Assembly: GCF_002287075.1 (NCBI RefSeq)
Contig: NZ_NSKE01000012.1
Span: 1-64,000, forward strand
DNA length: 64,000 nt
Reading direction: 5' to 3'
From: Fodinibius salipaludis
Lineage (GTDB): Bacteria; Bacteroidota; Rhodothermia; Balneolales; Balneolaceae
Shown here: one piece after another, positions 44,107 through 55,921 of the stretch
Position numbering within the stretch: position 1 is the first letter of the stretch
Layout of the letters: the number at the start of each line of letters is the position of its first letter
Program-made: the position numbers and the translations under genes
Notes under the pieces: model-generated
The model's database searches: none
The model's input: only the letters and a program-made list of their open reading frames with translations
Told to the model about the DNA's origin: nothing

Positions 44107-46418
44107 TGAGCAATTCAGATTACGACAATGACATGGATCGTTATTTCAACGATCCCAATTATCGGCGAAAAAAGGCACAATCAAAAAACGACGATAACAA
44201 CAATAGTTCATCGTCTGAAAATAATGGAATCTCTAAAAAGTTACTTCGCTGGGCCGGAGTAGCAGCCGGTATTATCGTATTAGTAGCTACCGGCTTTACT
44301 ATTTACCTGGCCCAAGGACTCCCTTCTATTGATCAACTTGAAAACCCCCAAACGGCCGTTGCTTCAGAATTAAAAAGCCGTGACGGCGTAGTCTTGGATC
44401 GCTACTATACCGAAAATCGTACGCACGTTCCCATTGAGAAAATATCTCCCCATGTAGTTGATGCCCTCATTGCCACCGAAGATCATCGGTTTTACAATCA
44501 CTGGGGAATCGACATGATCCGAACCCTGGCTATACCTTGGCACTTAATAAATGGCCGTATCCAAGGAGGATCCACTCTTACACAACAGTTGGCCCGGAAC
44601 CTCTATAAGAAAATCGGTCGTGAGTTTTCTGTTGTTCGTAAACTGCGGGAAATGATTACTGCAGTTCAAATTGAACACAATTATACCAAGCGCGAAATTA
44701 TTGAGATGTATCTCAACACTGTGGAATTCCCCAACAGTGCTTTCGGTATAGAGTCTGCGGCTCAAACACACTATGGTAAAACAGCAGGTGATTTAACAAT
44801 TTCTGAAGCTGCCACTTTAATAGGATCGCTGCAAATGGTATATCTGTATAATCCGCGCCTCTATCCTGATAACGCCAAAGGGCGACGTAATACAGTCCTC
44901 TTCCAGCTTAACAAAAGAGGATTTATCAGTGATGCGGTTTATGACAAGCTCCGGCAAGAACCCATAGTGCTTGATTATCATCGTCCATCAGAATCAGGAC
45001 AAGAGAATCGTTATTTCGGTCAATATGTGCGTCAACAGGTGGATCCTTGGCTAAAAGAAAACGGCTATGATCTAAACACAGACGGATTAACAATTTATAC
45101 GACCATTGATTCGCGACTACAACGTTACGCTGAGCAGGCGCTCCGTACCAAGTTGGATTCGCTCCAGACCATTTACGAAAACGAATGGACTTCACCCGGC
45201 GGGGAATACATGGATGAGTTTTGGCAAAAGCACCCCAACTTTTTACGTGAATTTATCCGGGATACAGATCGCTATAAAAATGCTTTTTCAAAGTATGATA
45301 CCGACCAAGAGTCTGTGGTTTTTGATACCCTGATGGCTGATACTGCTTTTGTTGACTCCGTTAAACATGCCAAAGCGCGTCTCGAAGCCGGATTTGTAGG
45401 TATCAATCCTGATAACGGAAATGTTTTAGCTTGGGTGGGCGGATCCAATTACGGTAATGTCCAATACGACCACGTTTACCAATCTCGAAGACAAGCAGGT
45501 TCTACGTTTAAGCCTTTTGTTTACACGGTAGCAATCGATAATGGCTACAAACCTTATCACAAATTCTCTAAATATCCCAGTGTATTTTATGATCGATCGG
45601 GAGATGCATGGAAACCTAAAGATCCTCAAGTTCCTTCAGGCCCCGAAATGGTGCCCCTTCGTCAAGCACTGGCCCGTAGTTTAAATAATGTAACGATTCG
45701 ACTTTTACCTGAGCTGGCCGGAGCCCCGGGGACCAATAACCTGGAAGAACTGGAGCCTGCTGCCCGTAAAATTAAGCAGATGGCTTCTAATCTCGGTATT
45801 GATATGTCCGGAACTCCCGCCTATCCTTCTATCGCGCTCGGAACGGCAGAAGTTTCCCTACTTGAAATGGTGAGCGCCTATACCACTTATGCCAATCAGG
45901 GTGTTCATATTGAGCCTATTGCCGTTACCCGTGTTGAAGACAAAGAAGGAAATGTCATCAAAGAATATCACCCCGAATATCAGCAAGAGGTTATTAGCCC
46001 CGAAACTGCGTATATGATGGTGGATATGATGCGAGGCGTCATTCGTGGCGGTGAAGATTATTACGGGACCGGTGTTCGTTTGCGCAATGTCTACGGTGTT
46101 CGCCAAGATGTTGCTGGCAAAACCGGAACTACACAAAATAGTGCTGACAACTGGTTTATAGCCATGATGCCTCATATCACGATGGGCGCTTGGGTAGGAG
46201 GAGAAAACCGTATGATTCGCTTTCCCGAAGATACTTACATTGGTCAGGGTGCACGTTCTGCCCTCCCTATTGTTGGAAAGTTCATTAATTCAGCCACAGC
46301 AGATCCCGATGCCCCTTGGAGCTACGAACCCTTTCAATCTCCTCCCGGCTTTGTGATGCCGCAAGATCCCGATAGTGCCGAAAGTAATGAAACAGGTACC
46401 GGACGCATCGGTTGGTAA
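44106..46418 (+). CDS. class A penicillin-binding protein (PBP1A type)
   Basis: This 770-residue bifunctional peptidoglycan synthase has a short polar cytoplasmic head rich in Asn, one membrane span near residues 48-68 and a GT51 transglycosylase domain: ATEDHRFYNHWG with Glu125, then GGSTLTQQLARN. The transpeptidase domain has the Ser466-x-x-Lys motif in AGSTFKPF, SLN in LARSLNNVTI and the KTGTT box with Lys672. An insert between the domains includes an Asp/Tyr-rich segment near 370-415. It acts in the periplasm building the wall. The Pro/Glu-rich tail is a usual feature. Confidence 0.94.
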   Translation: MSNSDYDNDMDRYFNDPNYRRKKAQSKNDDNNNSSSSENNGISKKLLRWAGVAAGIIVLVATGFTIYLAQGLPSIDQLENPQTAVASELKSRDGVVLDRYYTENRTHVPIEKISPHVVDALIATEDHRFYNHWGIDMIRTLAIPWHLINGRIQGGSTLTQQLARNLYKKIGREFSVVRKLREMITAVQIEHNYTKREIIEMYLNTVEFPNSAFGIESAAQTHYGKTAGDLTISEAATLIGSLQMVYLYNPRLYPDNAKGRRNTVLFQLNKRGFISDAVYDKLRQEPIVLDYHRPSESGQENRYFGQYVRQQVDPWLKENGYDLNTDGLTIYTTIDSRLQRYAEQALRTKLDSLQTIYENEWTSPGGEYMDEFWQKHPNFLREFIRDTDRYKNAFSKYDTDQESVVFDTLMADTAFVDSVKHAKARLEAGFVGINPDNGNVLAWVGGSNYGNVQYDHVYQSRRQAGSTFKPFVYTVAIDNGYKPYHKFSKYPSVFYDRSGDAWKPKDPQVPSGPEMVPLRQALARSLNNVTIRLLPELAGAPGTNNLEELEPAARKIKQMASNLGIDMSGTPAYPSIALGTAEVSLLEMVSAYTTYANQGVHIEPIAVTRVEDKEGNVIKEYHPEYQQEVISPETAYMMVDMMRGVIRGGEDYYGTGVRLRNVYGVRQDVAGKTGTTQNSADNWFIAMMPHITMGAWVGGENRMIRFPEDTYIGQGARSALPIVGKFINSATADPDAPWSYEPFQSPPGFVMPQDPDSAESNETGTGRIGW

Positions 46419-46457
46419 TATTTTGGATCTTATTTTCTGAAAGAGTAGTCTCATTAT

Positions 46458-47561
46458 ATGGCAATCAACATCTCGGATTATTTTTCCGAACAGGAAATCT
46501 CTGATCTCACTGAAGAAGCTAACCGTTCTGATAATTTAGAAAAGCTGACATCATCGGCATTAGATATCCTCAACGAAAAGAAACTCCCGGATCTTTTTGT
46601 TCCCCGGCAATCCGGCGGATTGCAGTATGATTTACCTGAAGCACTACCCTGGCTTGAGGCCACATCCTGGATAGATGGGAGCCTGGGCTGGACACTCACT
46701 CTTACCGCCGGTGCCGGCCTTTTTGGTGCATTCATGGTACCAGAATTTGCTCGCTCTATTTTTAGTAAAAAGAATACATTAATTGCCGGTTCGGGATTCC
46801 CGGGGGGCAAAGCAGAAAAGATAAGCTCCGGTTTTCAAATTAACGGGAAATGGAAATATGCTTCCGGCATTGATCATGCTACCCTAATTACTGCAACCTG
46901 CTATGTGACAATAGATGGAGAAATACCCCAGAAAGAAGGGCTTCCCATTACCAAGGCTATTGCATGTTATCCCAATGAAATTGAGATAACCAATACATGG
47001 AACAGTTTTGGACTCAAAGCAACAGGAAGTCATGATTTTGAGATACAGGATGTTCAAATCCCCAATGAACGAACATTTACAATCTCACCGGCTTCCGCTA
47101 AAGTAGACGGACTGCTCTACCACTATCCATTTAAAGCATTTGCTCACTGTACGCTGGCAATTTCAATGCTTGGCGTAGCAAGGCGTTTTTTCGATGAAGC
47201 CAAACAGATATTGCTGTCCAAAAATGATGTAACCGATCTTGACAGACTTCCGACATATTTACGGTCAAAGTTTAAAGACTCACATCTAAAATTTAATACA
47301 GCAAAAGAAGTCGTTTATAAAACCGTAGCACAGTCATGGAGGGAGTTACAAAGCTCTGGAGACCTCAGGGTTGATCATGTCAATAAGGTATCTGTTCAAT
47401 CTCAGCAATCATGCAAAACAGCTCTCAATTGTGTCCAAGACCTTTATCCACTTTTAGGTATGTCCGTTATCAATCCTGATTCCATCATAAATAGATGTTG
47501 GCGTGATTTACACACCGCCAGTCAACATATATTTCTAAGGTCAAATAATGATGGACACTAA
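46458..47561 (+). CDS. acyl-CoA dehydrogenase-like flavoprotein
   Basis: This 367-residue protein has the three-domain layout of acyl-CoA dehydrogenases. An alpha domain with SWIDGSLGWTLTLTAGAG covers about residues 70-90. The middle beta domain contains SGFQINGKWKYASGIDHATL and WNSFGLKATGSHDFEIQDV. The C-terminal helical domain is of the Acyl-CoA_dh_2 type found in flavin-dependent monooxygenases such as HpaB/DszC relatives. The catalytic Glu of true dehydrogenases is not recognisable, so the reaction is open. It follows the PBP gene by 39 bases and ends at a terminator. Confidence 0.78.
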   Translation: MAINISDYFSEQEISDLTEEANRSDNLEKLTSSALDILNEKKLPDLFVPRQSGGLQYDLPEALPWLEATSWIDGSLGWTLTLTAGAGLFGAFMVPEFARSIFSKKNTLIAGSGFPGGKAEKISSGFQINGKWKYASGIDHATLITATCYVTIDGEIPQKEGLPITKAIACYPNEIEITNTWNSFGLKATGSHDFEIQDVQIPNERTFTISPASAKVDGLLYHYPFKAFAHCTLAISMLGVARRFFDEAKQILLSKNDVTDLDRLPTYLRSKFKDSHLKFNTAKEVVYKTVAQSWRELQSSGDLRVDHVNKVSVQSQQSCKTALNCVQDLYPLLGMSVINPDSIINRCWRDLHTASQHIFLRSNNDGH

Positions 47562-47569
47562 AAAATAGA

Positions 47570-47599
47570 AAAGGCGACCTCCAAACAGAGATCGCCTTT
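47570..47599. terminator. bidirectional intrinsic terminator
   Basis: AAAGGCGA and TCGCCTTT pair, with CTC/GAG extending the stem after one mismatch and a six-base loop. A-rich and T-rich flanks serve both the acyl-CoA dehydrogenase-like gene and atpC, which converge here. Confidence 0.85.
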
Positions 47600-47623
47600 A
47601 AGAAATTATCAAAATAGTAAGAA

Positions 47624-48043
47624 CTACTGGGTACTTATCCCTATATCAACCGATAGTTTGATCCGGTTTTCTGCACGCTTGAGTGCTTTTCTGGCCCGAT
47701 CTTTATCGATCTCTTTGTCATCAGATTCAAGACGCTCTACTGCACGCTCTTTTGCTTGTTTTGCTCGCTCAACATCGATTTCCTCAACCGGTTCAGCAGC
47801 TTCGGCAAGCAACGTCAGCTTGTTATCCACTACTTCAACAAAGCCGCCCGTTACAGCGAAATGCTGCTCGCCACCGGTAGCTTTGCGAACCAGTATTTCT
47901 CCGATTTCAAGTGAAGAAATAATATTGGCGTGAAGCGCCTTAACTTCAAAACTCCCCATTTCTCCGGGGACCTGCACTCCAGTCACTTCACCATCAAAGA
48001 TAGAACCTTCTGGAGTTAATATTTGAGCACTAAAGGTGTTCAT
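47624..48043 (-). CDS. atpC: ATP synthase epsilon subunit
   Basis: This 139-residue subunit of the F1 stalk links the catalytic head to the rotor and can inhibit hydrolysis. The beta-sandwich half has ILTPEGSIFDGEVTGVQVPGE and FAVTGGFVEVVDNKLTLLAE. The C-terminal helical hairpin is rich in Arg and Lys. It follows atpD by 18 bases. The two form an isolated operon with the other ATP synthase genes elsewhere, a known arrangement in Bacteroidota relatives. Confidence 0.95.
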   Translation of the reverse strand: MNTFSAQILTPEGSIFDGEVTGVQVPGEMGSFEVKALHANIISSLEIGEILVRKATGGEQHFAVTGGFVEVVDNKLTLLAEAAEPVEEIDVERAKQAKERAVERLESDDKEIDKDRARKALKRAENRIKLSVDIGISTQ

Positions 48044-48061
48044 TGGTTATATACCCTATTA

Positions 48062-49863
<1,802 letters not shown>

Positions 49864-51516
49864 GTGGATTTCTTACCTTGCATAACTGAATATCAACAGC
49901 CAATAAATCGGGAAGTTTTGAATCGTAAGGATCAACATAACACTCCCTCTCTGTGGAATCCGCTGACATTTGACATCCTTCTTTCACGTTATTCATTAAC
50001 AGATGTACGCGTTTGGGGGGTGTTATCGATATGGATTCTCGCCATTGCCGGCTCCTTATATGCTACTATAGTCCTACTGCCCAGTGAATGGATGTCATTA
50101 TCTTCCAACCGTGTTGATATCATTAAGTTTTTTCTTTTTAATCCCGCACTCATTTTAGGACTTCTGTTATTTTTCTGGTTCGGTTTTGAGTGGGGATTTA
50201 TACCCATCTTTTTATGTTCTTTTATTATTGCCTTTCATTCAAGTATGCCTTGGGGCTGGGCCCTTGTTTTTGCAATTGCTTTTGTATTAGGCGTGGCTAT
50301 CTGTGCAATGGCGTATCAGGGATTTAATATCGCTTATGATCTAAGAAGTTTTAAAAGTATTGCATTCTTTATTTCTATCATGTTTATCGCTTCTATAGGG
50401 AGTTCTCTTGGATCTTTTATCTGGAGTTTTACGCACCAACTTTCCGCTTCTGAAACTTTGATGATCTGGAAGAGCTGGTGGAGCGGTTCATTTATTCAGG
50501 CTGTGGTAATAACAGGTCCCTTGTTATGGTTATTCACTCCTATGATCGAACGCTTAAAAAGTCGATTATTTGAACTTCCCGACCGGCGTCGCTTATCCTT
50601 AAAATGGGTATCCGGAGCGGTAGCATCAATCACGAGCGCACTTGCCCTATTTATATTCTCTGGTAAATACTTAGGTAAGCTAAGAGTTCAAGAGGTGATG
50701 GCTGAAGAAAAAACAGCAACTGTTATTGATGTGGTTAATGCGCTGGAATCCTTTGAAATTATTTCATGGATATCTATCGGAATTATTATAATAGCCGGAT
50801 ATGGTGGCTTTAAGCTTATCGGGGGCTGGAATAAACAGCTAACATCAGAAGTGGAAAGCCGAACACGTCAGCTAAATGAAAGTCAAAAAAAGCTGCAGGT
50901 TTCATTAGATGAAAAGAAAGTACTCCTCAAAGAAATTCATCACCGCGTTAAAAACAACATGGCCCTGGTAAGTGCTTTGCTGGAATTACAGGAACAAACC
51001 TCCTCACATGATAGAGAAAATGGAACCTTCAGAACCGCGCGGTCACGCATAAAATCGATGGCACTGGCTCATGAGGCTCTTTATCAAAATGAGTCGTTAT
51101 CTAATATCAGTATGAAAGAATACGTCAAACGTATTGGCGACCTAACCCATCGATCATTTGTCGACAAAAATGCTGAGATTGACCTTAGATTTAATCTGGA
51201 AGATGCCCGCCTTGATATGTCAAAGTCTATTCCTCTTGGACTGGTAATCAATGAAATTCTTATCAATGCCCATAAACATGCTTTTGATGGCAGGTCTGAT
51301 GGTTTTATTGAACTTGGGAGTACGGTAAAAAATGATAAAATAAATATTTACATCCGTGATAATGGAGTGGGGTTCCCTCAGGATTCAGAAAATCTAAAAA
51401 CTAAATCGCTGGGAATGACCCTCATAAAAAAGTTTGCCAAACAGCTTAAAGCAGAACTATCTATTGAAAGTGAGCCAGACGAGGGGACAACGTTTACTTT
51501 AGTATTTCAGAATTAA
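49864..51516 (+). CDS. membrane sensor histidine kinase (MASE1-like, HisKA_2)
   Basis: This 550-residue protein starts at GTG; no in-frame ATG is available near the beginning, so the exact start is uncertain. The N-terminal half has eight or so membrane spans resembling a MASE1 sensor (WFGFEWGFIP, then GWALVFAIAFVLGV). The kinase half has the phosphoacceptor in LLKEIHHRVKNNMALVSALL near residue 359, NEILINAHKHAF for the N box and DNGVGFP for the G box. This is the HisKA_2 type. No response regulator gene is adjacent, so it is an orphan; the stimulus is unknown. Confidence 0.85.
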   Translation: MDFLPCITEYQQPINREVLNRKDQHNTPSLWNPLTFDILLSRYSLTDVRVWGVLSIWILAIAGSLYATIVLLPSEWMSLSSNRVDIIKFFLFNPALILGLLLFFWFGFEWGFIPIFLCSFIIAFHSSMPWGWALVFAIAFVLGVAICAMAYQGFNIAYDLRSFKSIAFFISIMFIASIGSSLGSFIWSFTHQLSASETLMIWKSWWSGSFIQAVVITGPLLWLFTPMIERLKSRLFELPDRRRLSLKWVSGAVASITSALALFIFSGKYLGKLRVQEVMAEEKTATVIDVVNALESFEIISWISIGIIIIAGYGGFKLIGGWNKQLTSEVESRTRQLNESQKKLQVSLDEKKVLLKEIHHRVKNNMALVSALLELQEQTSSHDRENGTFRTARSRIKSMALAHEALYQNESLSNISMKEYVKRIGDLTHRSFVDKNAEIDLRFNLEDARLDMSKSIPLGLVINEILINAHKHAFDGRSDGFIELGSTVKNDKINIYIRDNGVGFPQDSENLKTKSLGMTLIKKFAKQLKAELSIESEPDEGTTFTLVFQN

Positions 51517-52076
51517 GCCTTCTTTTACAAAATTTGTTATCTACTCGAGTAGTATAATCGGGGTAAACTTATTATCCCAAATGACTGCAGCAATATCTTT
51601 CAAGCAGTTATTGGTACCCTTAAATGATGGGAGTTTGCTACAGAGAAGAAAAAAACATCATGATACATATTTAAAAGCTCCAGTATCCTGTCCGATATAA
51701 CTATTTGAGGATAGTACCAGCCTAAAAGACATTGCACCAAGGTGCCCATATTGTGTTTCACTCCATATGCTAATTAGCCCCACCTTGAGTAGTAAAAGAG
51801 AGCACTAAAAGTGGTTCAAAATTCTTAAAATTCGTGCAATTCATTTAAAAATACTCCATACTCACATTTGTTTTGTTTAATCTATATTTCTTTAGATAAT
51901 AGTTAACTAAAAATTGTAGCATATCTACTTATGCCCTAACAACCATTAAAAGATGTAATGACTATGGCCTTATGGAACAACTTGATAAAAAAGTTGGTTC
52001 TTTAAAGAGACATAAAGCTTTTATTCTGTAGTAGATTACACAATTATTTATCCATTAAAACTTAAGTAACCCAATT
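51517..52076. other. 560-base intergenic stretch, no gene recognised
   Basis: It contains a 12-base palindrome CTACTCGAGTAG (51541-51552) 25 bases after the kinase stop, and a short GCACC/GGTGC inverted repeat near 51735-51746. Short frames have no recognisable similarity. The last 60 bases should hold the promoter of the exported methyltransferase-like gene. Confidence 0.45.
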
Positions 52077-52925
52077 ATGAAAAAGCCAACATCGGTTAAA
52101 TCATTATCTTACTCCTTTTTTGGGGTGCTAATATTTTTAGGATTAATTTTCACTTCTGCATCTCACGTTACAGCTCAGGATCTGGATGTTCCCTACGTAC
52201 CTACGCCCGATAACGTGGTTGAACGTATGCTCGATCTAACTGATGTAGAATCCAGTGATTATGTCATTGATTTAGGATCCGGAGACGGACGTATCGTGAT
52301 TGCGGCCGCCAAACGTGGCGCCAATGGCCACGGCATTGACCTTGATCCTGAACGTATTGCCGAAGCTCGCGAAAATGCCAGCAGCGAAGGTGTTGATGAC
52401 CAAATAATGTTTATGGAGGGAGATATATTTAAAACCGATTTTAGTAAAGCCTCTGTTATTACGATGTATTTATTGCCCTCAGTAAACAAAAAGTTGCGGC
52501 CCGAACTCATAAATAAGCTGGAACCCGGCACACAAGTCGTTTCGCACAGTTTTGATATGGGAAGCTGGAAAGCTGATAAAGAGGTCGTTGTAAATAATGA
52601 CGGGAGAAGCCACGACATCTATTACTGGGTAATACCGGCACAGACAGAAGGTACATGGTCGTGGGATTTTAATGGCACCAATTTTAATATGACGATTAAA
52701 CAGCGTTTTCAGGAAATCTCCGCAAAACTTACCGATAACAGTGACACCTTTTTTGATATCCACAAAGCCGAGTTAAAAGGCAAGCGAATAACTGTGCGAG
52801 CATCAAATGGTGATCAAAATTATATATTTAGCGGACGCGTTGAAGGAGATAAGATAAACGGGATGATGCAGCATCATAACGGCCAGGAAAAGAATTTTTA
52901 TCAATGGTCGGCAACAAAAAAATAA
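52077..52925 (+). CDS. exported class I SAM methyltransferase-like protein
   Basis: This 282-residue protein starts with a clear Sec signal (basic start, hydrophobic run 13-27, likely cut after HVTA at residue 33). The mature part holds a class I SAM-binding fold: YVIDLGSGDGRIVIAAA with motif I near 62-78, GIDLDPERI as motif II, and MFMEGDIFK as motif III. A beta-rich domain of about 80 residues (WSWDFNGTNFNM and NYIFSGRVEG) follows. SAM is not expected in the periplasm, so either the fold has another ligand there or the signal acts as an anchor. The target is unknown. It stands alone upstream of an APC permease gene. Confidence 0.8.
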   Translation: MKKPTSVKSLSYSFFGVLIFLGLIFTSASHVTAQDLDVPYVPTPDNVVERMLDLTDVESSDYVIDLGSGDGRIVIAAAKRGANGHGIDLDPERIAEARENASSEGVDDQIMFMEGDIFKTDFSKASVITMYLLPSVNKKLRPELINKLEPGTQVVSHSFDMGSWKADKEVVVNNDGRSHDIYYWVIPAQTEGTWSWDFNGTNFNMTIKQRFQEISAKLTDNSDTFFDIHKAELKGKRITVRASNGDQNYIFSGRVEGDKINGMMQHHNGQEKNFYQWSATKK

Positions 52926-52971
52926 TTTCTTTTATTCCGGCTTATCCTAACAAAAGTTTTGGCCCCGCTGC

Positions 52972-54288
52972 ATGAACACATCCGATTCGGGTTCACCGCT
53001 AAAAGTTTTTACCAATCTTAGCGCTATAGCTGTCATAGTTGGCATTGTGGTGGGCATCGGCATATTTCGCCTACCTTCCATAGTAGCCCAAAATGCTGCA
53101 ACCGAACTTCATTATATCGGTTTTTGGCTGGCCGGTGGCCTCATATCCATTATTGGCGCACTGTGCTACGCTGAAATTGCATCAAAGAAGCCCGACGCCG
53201 GAGGGGAATACTATTTTCTTACTGAGGCCTATGGTTCAGCCATAGGCTTTTTGTTTTCCTGGGGACGCATGACCGTCATTCAAACAGGATCTATTGCCTT
53301 AGCTGCTTTTATACTTGGGGATTATGCATCCACTATTTACGACCTGGGAACATATAGCTCATCTATTTATGCTGGCATCACTGTTATCGGGTTAACCGGA
53401 CTGAATATCTGGGGCACCCATCCCGCAAAAAATGCCCAAAATGGGATGACCACTCTTATTGTGGGTATTTTGCTAATCTGCGGACTTGCCGGCGTTATTA
53501 CCGGCGGTGAAGTTACGCCCCAAACCGGCTCCTCAGTCAACAGCTCGGCAGGTACTGCTATGATATTTGTTCTACTTACCTATGGCGGATGGAATGAAGG
53601 AGTTTACCTTTCCGCAGAATTAAAAGGGGTTCGTAAAAATATGTCCAAGGTACTACTCATTGGATTGACTGTAATTACCGTTCTATATGTACTTATAAAT
53701 AGTGCCTACCTCCAGGTATTGGGACTCGAACAGCTCCGCACATCCGAAACAATAGGTGTAGATCTTACCAACAGTATTTTTGGGACCGAGGGAGCTTTTA
53801 TCATGGCTACCATCGTCATCATTTCTGCACTATCAACCGCCAATGCAACCATTATTACCGGTGCAAGAACCAACTATGCACTGGGACGCGACTTTAGTGC
53901 ATTGGGATGGATTGGCAAATGGAATCCCCATTATAACTCCCCCATTAATGCTTTGCTGGTCCAAGGAGGCATAAGTCTCGGACTGGTTTTTATAGGAGCG
54001 TTTACCAAAGAGGCTGTTTCCACGATGGTTGATTACACCGCCCCGGTTTTCTGGTTTTTCATCCTTCTCACCACCATTACGCTTTTCCTTTTTAGAAATA
54101 GAGAAGAATCTTCCGGTGATACATTCAAAGTCCCGTTCTATCCACTTACCCCCATTCTGTTTATCATATGTGCCTCATACCTTTTGTATTCAAGCGTGAT
54201 GTTTACCGGATGGGGAGCGACGGTTGGTATAGCTATATTGGCAGTAGGACTTCCGGTTTACTATTGGGCACAAAATAAGCCGCAGTAG
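52972..54288 (+). CDS. APC-family amino-acid permease
   Basis: This 438-residue protein has about twelve hydrophobic spans. The APC hallmark is in the first span, VVGIGIFRLPSIVA near residue 27, with GIFRLP for substrate binding. GALCYAEIASKKPDAGGEYYFL near 60-82 is the family loop. It sits in the inner membrane and imports or exchanges an amino acid or related amine. Specificity cannot be read. It lies 47 bases after the methyltransferase-like gene and may share its transcript. Confidence 0.9.
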   Translation: MNTSDSGSPLKVFTNLSAIAVIVGIVVGIGIFRLPSIVAQNAATELHYIGFWLAGGLISIIGALCYAEIASKKPDAGGEYYFLTEAYGSAIGFLFSWGRMTVIQTGSIALAAFILGDYASTIYDLGTYSSSIYAGITVIGLTGLNIWGTHPAKNAQNGMTTLIVGILLICGLAGVITGGEVTPQTGSSVNSSAGTAMIFVLLTYGGWNEGVYLSAELKGVRKNMSKVLLIGLTVITVLYVLINSAYLQVLGLEQLRTSETIGVDLTNSIFGTEGAFIMATIVIISALSTANATIITGARTNYALGRDFSALGWIGKWNPHYNSPINALLVQGGISLGLVFIGAFTKEAVSTMVDYTAPVFWFFILLTTITLFLFRNREESSGDTFKVPFYPLTPILFIICASYLLYSSVMFTGWGATVGIAILAVGLPVYYWAQNKPQ

Positions 54289-54486
54289 AAGATCTCGGAA
54301 ACCGAACCAATATAATCTATTCTCTATTAGCAACTCCCATGCTAAAATCGTATTTTTGGCAACCTGAGAACCACGTATTTTATTCGCTCAGAATAATAAA
54401 AAGTAAACATAATAGTTGTCACACTTTGTGGATGTGGTTTGCTGGATTTTTATCACCGGAAAGTTTAACACTAAACAGATATTGCA

Positions 54487-55806
54487 TTGGATACCGAAGC
54501 AACAGCTCGTTCTATCAGCGTAGAAATACTAATAGATTTTGAAGATAACGGAGTTCTTGATTATTCCCGTGCCAATAAGCTTGAGAGCCGCGACCGTGCT
54601 GAAGTTCGCGAGTATGTGCAAAATATTTTAAGACGTCGCTCCTACCTTGATTTTCTTATCGACCAGTTTTCGAACGTGAAGATTGATGAGATGAAATCGA
54701 GTCTGAAAAATATTCTCCGTCTCGGCGTATATGACATGGTATTTATGGACAGTACTCCTGATTATGCCGCTATTAACGAGTCCGTGGAGATAGCAAAATA
54801 CAGTCTCGGCTCGCGCACCGGTGATCTTACCAATGCAATACTGCGCAACCTACAGCGGGATATTGATAATCTTCCCAAACCTAATTTCGAAGATCGTACT
54901 AAGTTGGTTGCTACAACCTTTTCGCACCCCGAATGGCTGGTAAAACGATGGACCAACCGTTTCGGAGAGCGAGAAGCTTTTAAGTTAATGCAGGCCAACA
55001 ACAAACGGCCCAGCTACTATATCCGCGCCAACAACCTACGCACAAAAACAGAAAATTTTAAGCTGCGGATGACCAAGCACGGTATCGATTTTGAAGAAAG
55101 CGATTGGCTACCGGGCTATTTCAAAGTTGACAGCGTTGCACCCTTTATTTCGAAAGGGTGGCTGGATAAAGGTTTTTGCCAGGTTCAGGATATTGCAGCA
55201 GGATTTGCTCCTTACCTTTTGGATCCGGATCCAAGTGAATCAATTTACGATCTTTGTGCAGCGCCCGGTACCAAAAGCGTTTTAATGTCTGACTTAATGA
55301 ATGGCGAAGGCGATATTTTAGCCGTTGATATTTCTTCTGAACGACTAGATAAACTGGCCGAAAGCGCCCTCTCCTATCACGCCGAAAATATTCGGGTCCG
55401 CCGGGCTGATGCGACAGAAGTAGAGCTCGATGAAACAGATGCCGTTCTGCTGGATGCGCCCTGCACGGGAACCGGAGTACTCAGTAAGCGAGCTGACCTA
55501 CGCTGGCGACGCGATCAAGAATCACTTGATAATGCAGTACAATTGCAGTCTGAACTGCTCGATTCTGCCGCAGAGATGGTTAAAAAAGGTGGACGTTTGG
55601 TATACAGTACCTGCTCACTCGAAGAGGAGGAAAATATGGAACAAGTGATGAACTTCCTCGACCGCCACGAAAACTTTGAGATGCAATCGGTTGAAGGATA
55701 CGTGCCGGACGAAGTTATTGCCCATGGCGGATTGGCTTATCAAACTTTTCCACACAAGCACGGCTGCGACGGACACTTTGGGGTGTTGCTGAAGCGGACC
55801 AGCTAA
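54487..55806 (+). CDS. rsmB: 16S rRNA m5C967 methyltransferase RsmB
   Basis: This 439-residue enzyme appears to start at TTG 54487. The N-terminal NusB-like RNA-binding domain (ATARSISVEILIDF, LGVYDMVFMDSTPDYAAINESV) covers about residues 1-140. The SAM domain has YDLCAAPGTKSVLMSDLM, VLLDAPCTGTGVLSKRADLRWRR and VYSTCSLEEEENM, with the catalytic Cys in the last and the release Cys in APCTGTG. GCDGHFGVLLKR ends it. The layout matches RsmB rather than the shorter RsmF-type enzymes. Confidence 0.94.
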   Translation: MDTEATARSISVEILIDFEDNGVLDYSRANKLESRDRAEVREYVQNILRRRSYLDFLIDQFSNVKIDEMKSSLKNILRLGVYDMVFMDSTPDYAAINESVEIAKYSLGSRTGDLTNAILRNLQRDIDNLPKPNFEDRTKLVATTFSHPEWLVKRWTNRFGEREAFKLMQANNKRPSYYIRANNLRTKTENFKLRMTKHGIDFEESDWLPGYFKVDSVAPFISKGWLDKGFCQVQDIAAGFAPYLLDPDPSESIYDLCAAPGTKSVLMSDLMNGEGDILAVDISSERLDKLAESALSYHAENIRVRRADATEVELDETDAVLLDAPCTGTGVLSKRADLRWRRDQESLDNAVQLQSELLDSAAEMVKKGGRLVYSTCSLEEEENMEQVMNFLDRHENFEMQSVEGYVPDEVIAHGGLAYQTFPHKHGCDGHFGVLLKRTS

Positions 55807-55886
55807 TTAAAGTACTGTGTTATTCTGAACTTGCTGTGTCCCGATCACTCGGGGTTTCAGAATCTATAATTCAACCTGATTTATAT

Positions 55887-55918
55887 AGCTTCCGTAGTTC
55901 TGCTGCGGAAGCTTTTTA
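55887..55918 (+). terminator. intrinsic terminator after rsmB
   Basis: AGCTTCCG and CGGAAGCT form a perfect 8-base-pair stem around a 13-base loop, followed by TTTTTAT. It lies about 80 bases after rsmB. Confidence 0.85.
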
Positions 55919-55921
55919 TCT

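Noticed and set aside
51541-51552. CTACTCGAGTAG palindrome as an operator or attachment site
   Set aside because: A single short palindrome with no second copy nearby, no gene start close by and no T-run for termination.
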